Shown here: piece after piece, positions 23,163 through 34,255 of the stretch
How positions within the stretch are numbered: the first letter of the stretch is position 1
Layout: each line of letters begins with the position of its first letter
NCBI RefSeq assembly: GCF_002776525.5
Contig: NC_045441.1
Location: 129,074,740 to 129,138,739, forward strand
Direction of reading: 5' to 3'
Length of the DNA stretch: 64,000 nucleotides
DNA from: Piliocolobus tephrosceles
Lineage: Eukaryota; Chordata; Mammalia; Primates; Cercopithecidae
Made by a program: the position numbers and the translations under genes
The notes under the pieces: generated by a model
Told to the model about the DNA's origin: nothing
What the model saw: the letters and a program-made list of their open reading frames with translations, nothing else
Databases searched by the model: none

Positions 23163-23293
23163 TATCATTTCCATCCATAATGGTCCCACTGGCCCGGATT
23201 TTGCCCAATAAGAACCGAGATGAACTGAATGGCTTTTTTAACAAACTCATTAGGAATGTGATTGCCTTGCGGGACCAGCAAGCTGCCGAAGAG
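23163..23293 (+). CDS. TBXAS1: TBXAS1 internal exon, F-G helix region (131 nt)
   Basis: Two bases complete a Leu codon with the preceding exon, then SFPSIMVPLARILPNKNRDE continues to NKLIRNVIALRDQQAAEE. The acceptor 'ctctttcaag' is preceded by a T-rich tract. The donor is 'gtaacg', which has C instead of the preferred G at +5 and is the weakest donor of the five. The exon ends in phase 0. It covers about residues 230-273. The 'FFNKLIRNVIALR' stretch is the amphipathic G helix, which in P450s lies over the active site near the membrane. I see no difference from the human exon as I remember it. Intron read-through stops shortly after the donor. Confidence 0.97.
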
Positions 23294-23790
23294 GTAACGT
23301 ATTTTAATAGGACACAGCCTTGAAATGGAATGGAGCTGACTTTGGCATCACTGTCTCTGTTCTTTCCCTTCCCTCTCAGCCCCACACATCACACGGTGCT
23401 GTCCTTCAGCAATCCACCACTTACAACTTCCAGGGACAGTGGAGAGAACAGAGGAAGGCTGAGGAAGGTCAGACAAGAAAGGGGGGGGGACGGCAGAGAG
23501 GAGCCTGGAGCAATGTGTACGTCCTTTGACACGGACGGGTAGAATTAAAGCGGCCCCCAAAACTGTCTCTCTAGTGCAAGCATCACCCTAAGCACAGGTT
23601 AGAGCAGCCCAGAAGAATTTTCTGGGTAAATGTGCCCACATGCAATTTTCATGAGCACATTCTTTATATTGAAAACCCAGCAAGATGGGTTTTCATGTTC
23701 CAGCATGAACAGCATGCTTATCAGAGAGTTCGGCAACTGTCAGTCAACCCCACACGATTCATGTGAGACCTAGCATTTTCTTTCCTCCTT
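23294..23790. other. Intronic DNA after the 23293 donor
   Basis: A G9 run is near 23480-23489. No repeat family or coding pattern was recognised. Confidence 0.5.
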
Positions 23791-23794
23791 GCAG

Positions 23795-23855
23795 ATTTAC
23801 ACTATGCATGGCACATAGTAGGAATCAAGTAAATATTTGTTGATTGAACTTGGTT
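23795..23855 (+). mobile_element. L2 LINE 3' relic, sense
   Basis: 'catggcacatagtaggaatc' then 'aagtaaatatttgttgattg' is the sense-strand 3' end of L2. Confidence 0.7.
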
Positions 23856-24468
23856 AAAATAGAAAGAGGAGTTTTCAGTGGGAAGAAAGGCATTTCAATA
23901 CTGGATATGCGTATGCATGTGTAAATCTGGGCTTTAAAGCCCTTGTCGCATTAAAGAAAGTTACTAAAAAGGAAAAACAGGGCTGAAATGGCTTTTCCTT
24001 AGCTGACTCGTGCAAGATGCAACTTTAAAAGGGTTGTCTCAAAGACTGGATGGCTCAGAGGAATCGGCGAGGTCCAATTGTGAAGGCATTGGCCTGGAAT
24101 GAAATCGCGGGTCAATTAGTGGCTTGATACACTGGGCAGCCTTGGGCAGCAACCATGTCCTGTGCAGCTTCACACCCTGAGAACTGTGCAGCAAACGTGT
24201 CTAGATCCAGAAGGCATGGGGAGGTATAGGCAAGTGTGCAGCCCCCTTGGCCCGCACCACTGTGAACTCAACTCGCATGTCCTTGGAGGTGTGGGAAGAA
24301 GCAGCTTAACTGGCATTCCTGGCCCGGCTCTGAGGCCTAAAAGGACAGAACATTCTGATCCAGGTTCATGTGTCTCCGCAGAGTGAGGATGAAGCCGGAG
24401 AAGGAGGGATAAACAAATAACCATTTTCAACCTTCAACATCGCTACGAAGGGCCACCTTTTGAGAGTG

Positions 24469-24470
<2 letters not shown>

Positions 24471-24502
<32 letters not shown>
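24471..24502. repeat. (CA)n microsatellite
   Basis: Sixteen uninterrupted CA units. Likely polymorphic. Confidence 0.97.
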
Positions 24503-24504
<2 letters not shown>

Positions 24505-25835
24505 CATCCCTAGCCTGGCTGTGGAATCAGGCTAAAAAATTTAAAACTGTTGCACTGAATGACTTACTAAGAGGTGAGAGGTTATTAAAGATCCAATTAC
24601 TGGGATTGCCTAGAGCTTTTCCTTTTATAAACTCTAGTGCCATTTGTTTCAAACAATGAGCTGATCTGAGAAAAGCCTCCCCAACCACAAATCCAGGACA
24701 GCCATGTCAAGACAGAGCTATACGGTTACTAAGAAAACTTGCTTTAAAACCATCTAAAGTCTGTATACATTCCATCAAGCAGATGTGTGTTTGCGCAGTG
24801 AAAATGCGGCACAGATGTTAAAAGGTAAATATTTTTCTAAGCTCTAGCCGATGGGTGGATTAGACACCTACATCTATCAGGGTGCGTATTTTCCTTGGAT
24901 AGGACCATAAACCAGCACCGTTTCAGTCCTCAGTGGGCAGCGTTCAGATAACCTCCCTGATGCAGTGTGAAGAAAAGAAACCCATCTATACTAATGTTCC
25001 TTTCCAGCACACGGGCCCTGGAGAGTGGCCTTTCCTCTGGCCTCTGTAGCTGGAGGTTAAGACAGATTTCTGCAAGACTCTGACAGCCCTTTAGCAGCCT
25101 GTCTAGGCTGGGATAAGGGGAAAGGATGCTGGCTGCAGTTTTGCCCATGGAAAAATACCCAGTGCAGAGGTGGTTGTGCCCTCCCTCCCATCATTCCTCC
25201 TACACCACCTCAGCAAAGCCACAGCCAAGCCTCAGGGACCACAACGGTATCACACCCCGAGGAGTTTCAGAGGGACTGACTAAGAGGTCTGGGGGTCTCT
25301 GGGGTCCTGTGCTGGTATCCCAGAGCTAAGGGAGCAGCAGATGCTCACTTCCCCTGCGTGCCATCTTACCTGCCCCTGCCCCAGCTCTGCTCCACAGAAG
25401 CAGGGCCAGTAGTGGGACCACACCAGCACCCAGACATTGACCAGGCAGCAGAAAGCAAGCTGGAGAAAGCCAGCCCTTGAGGAAGCCATTTGAAAATCAG
25501 AACGAGCAGGGCCAGGGTAGAATGAAGCCACCAACTACCCCTGACCCCTCACCATTTTCTTAGCTACTACAACCCAGCAAGCTGATGGGAAGCTGAGGCC
25601 TTGCTTCCTTAGACTCAAGGTCTGTGGCACCTGTAGTCTTAACCTTGAACACTGCTAGGATCCCAGTAGGCACCTTCCAAAGTCACAAGGCTGGGCCGCA
25701 GTAGAGCTGCAAAAGTGTCAGCATCCAAGATCCCCGCTCTAAAGAGCATGCACTTGTCATCAAACTCAACACACCCATCCTCCAAATGCATGCACTTCAT
25801 TACGTCATTACGTTTTTATCTGTTGAGTCATGGAC
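24503..25835. other. Intronic single-copy DNA, nothing recognised
   Basis: No repeat or gene signal was recognised. ORFs in 24930-25534 are short and unremarkable. Confidence 0.5.
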
Positions 25836-25837
25836 TG

Positions 25838-25950
25838 CACATCTAACATGTGCTCAGCACAAAACTAGGCACGGTGTCAGGGGTTGAGGGTGGGGACCTG
25901 CCCTGGAATTGCTTATAATCTTATGGAGAATAAAAAGCAAACACACATGA
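25838..25950 (-). mobile_element. Probable L2 LINE relic, antisense
   Basis: 'aacatgtgctcagcacaaaa' and 'ggaattgcttataatcttat' follow the pattern of an L2 complement, with strong divergence. Confidence 0.5.
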
Positions 25951-25979
25951 AACAACAACAATCTTAAAAGATGGAATCA

Positions 25980-26234
25980 TCAGGAGGCCAAGGCGGGCAG
26001 ATCACCTGAGGTCAGGAGTTCGAGACCAGCCTGACCAACATGGTGAAACCCCGCCTCTACTAAATATACAAAACTTAGCCGGGCGTGGTGGTGCACGCCT
26101 GTAATCCCAGCTATTCGGGAGGCTGAGGCAGGAAGGTCACTTGAACCTGGGAGGCAGAGGTTGCAGTGAGCCAAGATCATATCATTGCACTCCAGCCTGG
26201 GTGACAGAGCAAGACTCAAAAAAAAAAAAAAAAA
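25980..26234 (+). mobile_element. Alu, sense, 5'-truncated, with target-site duplication
   Basis: It begins inside the left arm at 'aggaggccaaggcgggcag' and ends in a poly-A tail. The 14-bp repeat 'aaaagatggaatca' flanks it (25966-25979 and 26235-26248), so the truncation happened during reverse transcription, not by later deletion. Confidence 0.95.
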
Positions 26235-26248
26235 AAAAGATGGAATCA

Positions 26249-27401
26249 GACACTCATGTGTGTGGCATAGATTATTAATGCAATCGAAATTCAGAGGCCA
26301 ATGAATTGAGAAAATGCTGTAACTAGCACAGTACTTTGAATGAAATTCTAATATTTTTCTGTTGGTGATTCTGATGCTCTCCTTGTGCCATTTTAGTCCC
26401 ATAAACTTTAGAAAATGGAAATATGTTGGCTGTCCTTCATGACATCAAAGAGAATTTCAAAGAAGGGATGTTCTAGGAATAGGCTCTGTTAACACAGAGG
26501 CAATATAGAAACACTCCTATTGTTACAATGAGTAATAGTGAAAATATGAAGAATATGCAAATGACTGATAAAGAAGGTAGGGAAAATGGAAAGAAAGCTC
26601 TAACTACTTAAATGGGGGTAGAGGATAACTGAGAAAAAGAGGGAACCAATGTGAAGATCTGATATGAAGGCTAGGGGATGAAGAAGGCAAAGCCTGGAGA
26701 CCTTGAAGACAGGCACCGCCAAACTCGTCCCTTCCCCTTGCCCCCACTTCTGTTAACTTTCTACTGTGTGAGTAAAACTGGTGGCTGCCCATCTAAGTTC
26801 TAAGCTGCACATAAGTGAGCAGTACAGCACAAGCTTGGTTTTAAATCTATGTGATGTTTTCATTGTTTTATTGTTGGAAAACCAACCACCAACCAACAGT
26901 ACAAAAATGCATAAAGTAAAAAATAAAAGCCCCCCTCCTGGTTTTCCCACCTCCTCCAGCTCGTTATGAACTGTTGGGTGGGGACACTGCTAAAATTCTC
27001 TATGCATAGACAGATATAGGTGATGATATATTTAGTACATTTGCTGTTTTTGCAGAAACGAGAGCCACTGTGCATACTGTTCTATGACCTGCTTTGTTTT
27101 ACTTATCAAAGTGGTTCAATGACTTTCAAATTAGCCCAGATAGAATGGCCTCTGCCTTGCTCAGGGCAGCAGCCCAGGCTGCTCTTCAGTGCCCCAGAAC
27201 CTGCCTGACCAGTGCTATACTAAGGGACATTCAGGTGGCTTCCAGGTTCTCACCGTCCCAGATAACCCAGCAATGAGGACCTTGTTCCTACGGAGCTCTT
27301 CAAAAGCTACGCCCGTGTATCTTCCTCCTTTGTTCTCCAAGAAGCCTCACTTTGTATGACTGTAAGGTCAAAATGTGCATTTTCTTCCTTTTGTCCCTTA
27401 G
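26249..27401. other. Intronic DNA before the 27402 exon
   Basis: At about 26990-27120 the text resembles old LINE relics but is too diverged to assign. The rest is single copy. The acceptor tract of the 27402 exon closes it. Confidence 0.45.
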
Positions 27402-27716
27402 AGGCGCAGGGACTTCCTCCAAATGGTCCTGGATGCCCGACATTCGGCAAGTCCCGTGGGCGTGCAAGACTTCGACATCGTCAGAGACGTCTTCTCCTCT
27501 ACCGGGTGCAAGCCGAGCCCTTCCTGGCAACACCAGCCCAGGCCCATGGCCAGGCCTTTGACTGTGGATGAGATTGTGGGCCAGGCCTTCATCTTCCTCA
27601 TTGCTGGCTATGAAATCGTCACCAACACACTTTCTTTTGCCACCTACCTACTGGCCACCAACCCTGACTGCCAAGAGAAGCTTCTGAGAGAGGTGGACCT
27701 TTTTAAGGAGAAACAC
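27402..27716 (+). CDS. TBXAS1: TBXAS1 internal exon, H to J helices with I-helix motif (105 codons)
   Basis: This is the largest exon here. It reads RRRDFLQMVLDARHSASPVG to LLREVDLFKEKH, with acceptor 'tgtcccttag' and donor 'gtgagt', phase 0 at both ends, covering about residues 274-378. The I helix shows A-G-Y-E-I-V-T-N (27603-27626). Most oxygen-activating P450s have A-G-x-D/E-T here. The Thr is replaced by Ile, as is known for thromboxane synthase, which rearranges an endoperoxide and needs no O2 activation. 'PDCQEKLLREVD' is the J helix. From memory, this copy differs from human at SP(M>V)G, CKP(N>S), PS(R>W), QP(S>R), EI(I>V)T and VD(V>L)F. Three of these cluster in the loop before the I helix. 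The next exon, expected to begin near the K helix, is not in the window. Confidence 0.97.
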
Positions 27717-28426
27717 GTGAGTACAAGTTGGGTCCAGTTACCCATGGGATATCCATAGGACAATTGATTTTGTGTTTGTGGAAGTGAAACTTATTTTTAA
27801 TAACTTGCTAATATCACATTCTAAGCTGATAAGATGAAATAGGGTCATTGTTCAGCTTCTCCCGCTCTCCGGGTTAGCAAGTGAAATGGAATGTTGAGAA
27901 CAACAGTCACAACAAAAAGACAAATTGTGTGTGCACCTTCGCTGTCTGGGGTAGTCCATGAAGCCAGGCCCGGCTGGAGGAAGCTGTGGAAGCTCAGGAA
28001 GGGGTCAGGCCCAAAGGGCAGAGTTCGGGAAGGAGTTATGGCTTCCCAATGTCTGACTTGGAGCTGGCAAACAGAGGGAGGCAGGTGTGAGCCAGAAAAG
28101 AGCTAAGCTGGAAGGCAGGAGTGGACAAAAGGACAGGCCAAGCTGAAGCTGGACTGAAGACTGGAAGCTGAGGAGGAGGCTCACAAATGGAATAAGGGAA
28201 GATGGGGCCCATCAGCGCCCAGGCCAGATTCTGGGCATTTCTTCTAGATGAGGCCCCTCTTGATCTCTTGTAGCAGATATAATGAGGGCGCTGGGCAAGA
28301 CTACTTTATCACCTCATTTTTTCCTCTGGATGCTTGTGTGTGTATAACTTTGGCTTGTGAGTTGTTAAAGAGATTCATTTTTTAAATCTGTGCTTTAAAA
28401 GGAAGACCACCACAATGGAATCCTTT

Positions 28427-28485
28427 CTATTACATTCTGATACGACTGCTATTACATTCTGATATAATTGCTATTACATTCATAG
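28427..28485. repeat. 22-bp tandem repeat, 2.7 copies
   Basis: Units 'ctattacattctgatacgactg' style: 28427-28448, 28449-28470 and a partial 28471-28485. The second unit differs at a few bases. Confidence 0.92.
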
Positions 28486-28779
28486 TTTTGGAAGGTGGTC
28501 TGTTCTGTTACTGGAACCATTAAAAAATGTTTCATACAATGAACTGAAAACCACTTCCCAGGAAATTCTTCTTTTTTCTTCTACTGGGGAAGTAAAGGCA
28601 AAGTCAGTGTCTCTTCTTCACAGCAGTTTTCTAATATTTGAAAACTGCATTCACTGTGTTACTAATTAATTGTCTTAACTTTAGGCTCAACATGAGCTTA
28701 TGGTCAACTTCAAGTTCTAAGTAGGTATGACAACTGCCACGCTGGGCCTTTCCAAACCCTGCTTACACAATTGATTTAT

Positions 28780-29045
28780 TGAGCCTAGACGCAAGAGTTT
28801 ATATTTATCCTTATTACTGTTCAAGTCAGTCAAAATAATTTTGAATCTTGATTCTGCCATCTGTTGCATTAGCAATTCCTCCAGCCTCGTGTCATCTGAG
28901 ACTTACTAAGCATGTCTCCTATTTCATCCAAGTCATTGATGAAAATGTTGAACAGGACAGGACTTCCCTCCAGATTGACATTGATCCATTAATCAATATT
29001 CTTTGGGCATGGAATCTCAACAAGCCATGAATCCAAACAACCTGC
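28780..29045. mobile_element. Possible CR1/L3-type ancient LINE relic
   Basis: 'catccaagtcattgatgaaa' followed by 'atgttgaacaggacaggact' is a phrase I associate with CR1/L3-type LINEs. Ends and orientation are uncertain. Confidence 0.42.
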
Positions 29046-29184
29046 AACCCATCTTATTCTGTTTTATATGCAGTGGTTTGTGTATTTGTTCTTAAATTGA
29101 GGAAAGGGGAGAGGGAGGGACCCACAGTGACTGAGGGACATTAGCGCAAAAGAAGTAAAAGGAGCTCGAAGGGACGCAATCTAT

Positions 29185-29990
29185 TAGGATGCATTTAGTT
29201 GCAGATAACAGAACCCGAACCCAACTGATTTAAGCAAAACAAAAACAAAAGTAAAAACAAACAAACAGACTCATAAATGTGTATTTCTGAGTACATTTAA
29301 TTGAGCAGCTCAGGAATAGATATGGCTCCAGGCAAATCTCTGTCTAGGTCTCAAAGTGGTGCACAGGTCCGTGTCTCTCTCCCCAGTTCTTGGCTGTGCT
29401 CCCTTATATTGGCCCCATACTCCATCATGCTGTCCTCTCAAAGCCCCAAGAAGCCTGTCAAGAGCGTCTGGGACTACACACTTCCTTGCTTGTAACCAAT
29501 GGAGAAGAGAAAGTCTGTGGCTTAAAATTCCCAGACAGAGTCACCCTGACGAGAATGCTTAGGTCGCTGCACTTTTTTTTTTTTTCTTGAAATGAAGTTT
29601 CACTCTTGTTGCCGAGGCTGGAGGGCAATGGCACAATCCGGGCTCACTGTAACCCCCACCTCCCGGGTTCAAGCAATTCTGCCTCAGCCTCCCGAGTAGC
29701 TGGCATTACAGATGTGCACCACCGCAACTGGTTAATTTTGTATTTTTAGTAGAGACAGGGTTTCACCATGTTAGTCAGGCTGGTCTCGAACTCCTGACCT
29801 CAGGTGATCTGCCTGCCTCGGCCTCCCAAAGTGCTGGGATTACAGGCATGAGCCACTGCACCCGGCCCGCTGCCCATTCTTGAACCAACTCCTCTGCAGC
29901 AAGGGGAATGGGGTCCCTGATAGGCTTACACCAATCAGACTCCAGCCCTAGGTCAATCATGCTCAAGTCACATGACTGAGAACTCAGGAA
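29185..29990 (+). mobile_element. Unassigned old interspersed repeat, split by an Alu
   Basis: Pieces at 29185-29572 ('gcagataacagaacccgaac', 'ctccaggcaaatctctg') and 29869-29990 ('accaatcagactccagc', 'ctcaagtcacatgactg') resemble a widespread LTR-like mammalian repeat whose name I cannot give. The Alu 29573-29868 interrupts it. Confidence 0.35.
29573..29868 (-). mobile_element. Alu, antisense
   Basis: It runs from poly-T through 'gaaatgaagtttcactcttg' to 'gcacccggcc'. A short flanking repeat 'cgctgc' is a probable target duplication. Confidence 0.94.
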
Positions 29991-30551
29991 GGTGACTTCT
30001 CAAAGGAAGCTTAGCATGCTGTCCCAGGAAGGCATTGGCACTCTGGTCTCAGTAAACCAGAAAGCACTTCACATTAAGGGCTTTGAAGCATCTAATGAGT
30101 GTCCAGCAGTGTAGTAGACATGGCAGAGGCTAAGAGAGGGGGCAGAAACTCTAAGAGACAGAAGTCAGATCCTCATCTTGCAGGAATTCAATCACCAATT
30201 GAGAAGCAATGTTATGTCTATGAAACAATATCTTCCTTCCAAACACAGGCCTGCAGGGCAGTAGAAGGCAGCAGATAATCAGGTCTAGAATGTGTGGTGT
30301 CATTTAGAGAGCCACGGGACCACAGGAGTCGGTCCCACCAGCTATAACCATAGTCACATCCAGTTATGTCAATCTGCCAGGAGGACACAGCAAGTGTTTC
30401 CATTCAAAAGCCCTCACGCTTGCGCCCTTTACCTCTGGCACGGCCTTCACTGGCCATGACCTCAAGGAGGGTGTTGTCTCACCACATCCTGGCCTCCTTC
30501 AATGCCCCCAGCCTAGGAGCAGGGCTTCTCCTCCCAGAGGACCACATGTTA
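29991..30551. other. Intronic single-copy DNA, nothing recognised
   Basis: No repeat or coding signal was seen. Confidence 0.5.
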
Positions 30552-30870
30552 GGCCAGGCGCAGTGGCTCAAGGCTATAATCCCAGCACTTTGGGAGGCCA
30601 AGGTGGGTGGATCACCTGAGGTCAGGAATTCTAGACCAGGCTGACCAACAGAGTAAAACCCCATCTCTACTAAAAATACAAAATTAGCTGGGCGTGGTGG
30701 CGCATGCTTGTAATCCCAGCTACTCAGGAGGCTGAGGCAGGAGAATCACTTGAACTAGGGAGGCAGAGGTTGCAGTGAGTGAAGATTGTGCCATTGCACT
30801 CCAGCCTGGGCAATAAGAAAGAAACTCCATCTCAAAAAAAAAAAAAAATAAACAAAATAAAACAAAAAAA
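30552..30870 (+). mobile_element. Alu, sense
   Basis: It runs from 'ggccaggcgcagtggctcaa' to a tail of A with AAACAAAA and AAATAAA interruptions. Flanks 'ccacatgtta' and 'ccgcatgtta' form a target duplication with one mismatch. Confidence 0.95.
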
Positions 30871-31023
30871 ACCGCATGTTATTATGGGGTTGTACAGAAT
30901 GTTGCAAGGCACAGAGACCCCTTGGTCAAATAAACAGATTACAGCAGGTCAAATTTTTGAGTTTAGTGTGAGTAAAACCATAAGGGAAGACTGCTTAGAA
31001 TGGACATTCCAAGGTCCTGACCT

Positions 31024-31242
31024 CAGGGGTTCCAATTCCGTAAGTCTAGGCTGGGGCCCAGGAACCCCCATTTTATTTTTATTTTTTTGAGAAGGAGTCT
31101 CGCTCTCTTGTCCAGGCTGGAGTGCAGTGGTGCAATCCCGGCTCACGGCAACCTCCGCCTCCTGAGGAGCCCACGTTTTAAGTAAATGTTTCCAGTGATT
31201 CTGATACAGGTGGTCCCTGGTTCCACTTTGAGAAGACAGCCT
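31024..31242 (+). mobile_element. MER5A relic split by an Alu fragment
   Basis: The left part 'aggctggggcccaggaaccc' and the right part 'ccagtgattctgatacaggt...ccactttgagaa' belong to one hAT MER5A. An antisense partial Alu (31073-31163) sits between. Confidence 0.75.
31073..31163 (-). mobile_element. Alu fragment, antisense (about 90 bp)
   Basis: It has the poly-T end and the right-arm start 'gagaaggagtctcgctctc' up to 'cctccgcctcctg', then stops abruptly. It is a 5'-truncated insertion or was later deleted. Confidence 0.88.
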
Positions 31243-31483
31243 TAGATTCTTAAGGGCTCAGATCCCTTTTCCAAGAAAAAAAGCAGGGTTCAAAGCCCTC
31301 CTAAGCCATGCAAGCCCCAATGTGATTTTCTTCCTGTATGTAATAGCTGGTTGTTGGGGGGGAGTCTCTGAAAAATGGGAATATCTACAGCTGTCTTTTT
31401 CAAAACATACATTTGGTAGTCACAATAATGTTGCTTTGCATAGCTTTGCACATGGCACCCACTCAATGAATATTGGTAGGTTT

Positions 31484-31530
31484 TCTTTTTTTCTTTTCTT
31501 TCTTTCCTTCTTTTTTTTTTAATTTTTTTT
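31484..31530. repeat. Pyrimidine-rich simple sequence
   Basis: TTTTC/TTTC units and T runs with no attached Alu body. Confidence 0.85.
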
Positions 31531-31675
31531 TACTATAATCAGAGCTCTGTTAATATGGGCCATCTGTCAGGACATGGAAATGCAGATTAGATGTTCACAC
31601 ATTAGATATTTTCCTGAAAATATTCCTGAAAATTTGCATGTAAAGTATGACTTGTTATAATTTTCCTGCTGGTTT

Positions 31676-31775
31676 CCATTCAACAAATATTTCTTGAGTG
31701 CCAGTTAATGCCAGACTCTGGGGCTCCAGCCATACGCACAAGGGTGTTCTGGTCTAGCTCTTCTGTGACATCCCT
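31676..31775 (-). mobile_element. L2 LINE relic, antisense
   Basis: 'cattcaacaaatatttcttg' and 'agtgccagttaatgccagac' follow the complement of the L2 3' end. Confidence 0.65.
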
Positions 31776-31984
31776 GTAGAGCATCCCCATGCCTCATTAG
31801 ATGGCCTTCCCTTGTATTTGTCAATGAGATTGCTTAATTTGAGCTCTAAAGTTTCTTCTCCCCGAGCAATTTCTTTCATAGCAATGTACCATGGGAATGT
31901 GATGAGAGCTACATCCCTTCCTCCAAGAAAGAGCAGATGTATGCATGGCATCAGTTCAGACTTTTCTGTGGACAGTGATAGAAA

Positions 31985-33420
31985 ACTCAGCCCGGATTGT
32001 CTCAGGGAGCTTATTGACCCCTATAACTGAAAACTCCAGAGGACAGAGCTACCTTCAGGTATGGCTTGATTCAGGGGCTCAAGCCCTGTCCAGGTTGTTC
32101 TCTCTCCCCATGTCTCAGCTCCAATTTCTCTGGGCATACTCCTTTCTCAGGCAGATCTCCCCTAGGGGTCTCAAGACAGCTGTGTGACCCATGTTCTGAA
32201 CAGTCTGAACTCAGTGAGGTACCAACTTAAAACCATTTGGTGTTTTTTTGTTTTGTTTTGTTTTTTCATTTTTTTCCTTTAAATGTGCTCTGATGAATCT
32301 CCTTTCCCTGTCCATGATGATACCTTGGACAGATCTCAATGATTTCTGGTCATTTTGGGGGACATTAAAAGTCCAGGCCAGTCTGGCCCGGATGAAAACT
32401 TCAGTCTCAAATCCAACCGGTGCTCTTCTGTTCTCTTAGCTCAGGCTGACCTGTGGCCTGAGGACACCACCCTGGGGAGGAGTGGTCTGTTTTTTCCCCT
32501 TCCTTCTACTCCTCCCCCACCCCTGCTGGTTCCCTTTCTCCTACAGGAGTGGGGCCTGTGAATGGATCCCCAAATCCTGCCTACCTGGGCCCTCAATGCC
32601 TTCCCCAGGGGACTTCTAATGTGAGGTAGATGGAAGACGTATTCAGAGGGCTCCCAGGTCTGACGTCCTCACTGCATAATTCCCTGCCAGGAAGACAGGC
32701 TTCAGCTCCTACCACCAGCTCCTGCCCCAAGGTTGCTTGGTGGGGAATCTTGGGCAGGTTACCAGCTAGATGGCTCCAGCTTCCATGCCTTCCCCAGAGT
32801 CCACCTGGCCCATGGGAAACACACAACAGGGCCACACCCACAGTGGCCACCTTCTGCCCTTCTCTTCCTCCCTCCGCCCTGCCATGTCTCTCCAAGTACT
32901 TATCCTTTGCTCTAAGAGGTAAAGAGGGCACATCAGCAATTGTGCTGCATGAGCAGATGGCCAAGGAGAATGCCCCACCTCTATGAGTGGCTCTGCTGAA
33001 GACCTCCTTCCTTGGCTTGGGAGTGGGGAGGACCCTCTTCCCTAGGCCAATGACTCCTTGCTCTAAGTTTTCTTTGAATCCCTCTAATGTCTTTATAGGC
33101 TGAGGATAGGGGTAGGAGAGAGCAGGTTCAAGTTCAACAGGAAGAAGCAAGAGTCTCTTTCCTGGAAGTCTCAGCAAAAGCCTCCTGGCATCTCAGTGAC
33201 CCCAGGAGGATCATGCACCCACCCCTCAACCAATCCCTGGACCCCAAGGGAATATGATCCCCTGATTGGCTTAGACCTGGGTCATGTGCCCCATCCCTGG
33301 AGTTGGTGTCTAGGTGAGGCCTTACCCGGACCACTGAGCTCTAGAGTGGAGGAGAGGTGCATCCCCAAATCGCTCTTGCTAAAAGTGGGGTAAATGGCTT
33401 CTGGGTAGCCAGGAAACAGT
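31985..33420 (+). mobile_element. Unassigned old interspersed repeat in two blocks
   Basis: 31985-32180 ('ggcttgattcaggggctcaa') and 33190-33420 ('caaccaatccctggacc', 'gattggcttagacctggg') appear to be the front and back of the same family as 29185-29990. About 1 kb of unrelated single-copy DNA separates them. Family name and joining are tentative. Confidence 0.3.
32190..33180. other. Intronic DNA with open frames on both strands
   Basis: A 194-codon minus ORF (32593-33177) and a 118-codon plus ORF (32630-32986) overlap. Neither has recognisable domains, and both are Pro/Ser/Gly-rich as GC-rich chance frames usually are. I regard neither as a gene. Confidence 0.5.
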
Positions 33421-33925
33421 GTGTTTGCCCACCCATGTACATAGAATCCGTGGCCCCTAGATTAGAAGCTCTCACTTCTCAATTTCCTGTTACATGATCA
33501 TGCTCACCTTCCCTCTGAACTTTTAAAATCCAGTTTGCCAAATTAGAAGGTATAAGTCCAGCAGTGCCTGGAACAGCCTGCTCTTGCCTATTTCTTGCAA
33601 ATCATGTGGCCACCTCATCCCCAGTTTCCTGTGATTTCTGCAGGGCCAGTCGGTCCATCTCAGCAGTTCTGCCTTATTGCATCCTTCACCATTTGAGAAG
33701 TGAAAATGTCAGGCATGAAAGTCAATAATTCAGATTCTCTACTGTTAGCAGTTCTAAACCCCTGGCGCATGTAAGGATACTCAAAGGTCTTCTTCACTAT
33801 GGGGTATTTGCCTCTGCGTGTGCTGTCTGGCAACATCCCATCTCTCATCCCATAGATCCTTGATTGCATTTCTCCTTTCAGGATATAGATTTTGCTTCCA
33901 GCTTCTAAAACAGTTACAATCCACT
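33421..33925. other. Intronic single-copy DNA, nothing recognised
   Basis: No repeat or coding signal was seen before the next Alu. Confidence 0.5.
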
Positions 33926-34245
33926 CTTTTGTTTGTTTTTGTTTGGTTTCATCTCTTTTTGCTTTTGAGACAGTCTCGTTCTGTTGCCAGGCCGGAGTAC
34001 AATGGCACAATCCTGGCTCATTGCAACCTCCACTTCCTGGGTTCAAGTGATTCTCCTGCCTCAGCCTCCTGAGTAGCTGGAATTACAGGCGCGTGCCACC
34101 ACATCCAGCTAATTTTTGTGTTTTTAGTAGAGATGGGATTTTGCCATGTTGGTCAGTCCGGTCTGGAACTTCTGGTCTTAAGTGATCCACCTGCCTCAGC
34201 CTCCCAAAGTGCTGGAATTACAGGCATGAGCCACCACGCCCGGCT
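33926..34245 (-). mobile_element. Alu, antisense
   Basis: It runs from the T/G-rich tail through 'gagacagtctcgttctgttg' to 'cgcccggc'. Flanked by 'caatccact' (33917-33925 and 34247-34255), a target-site duplication. Confidence 0.94.
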
Positions 34246-34255
34246 TCAATCCACT

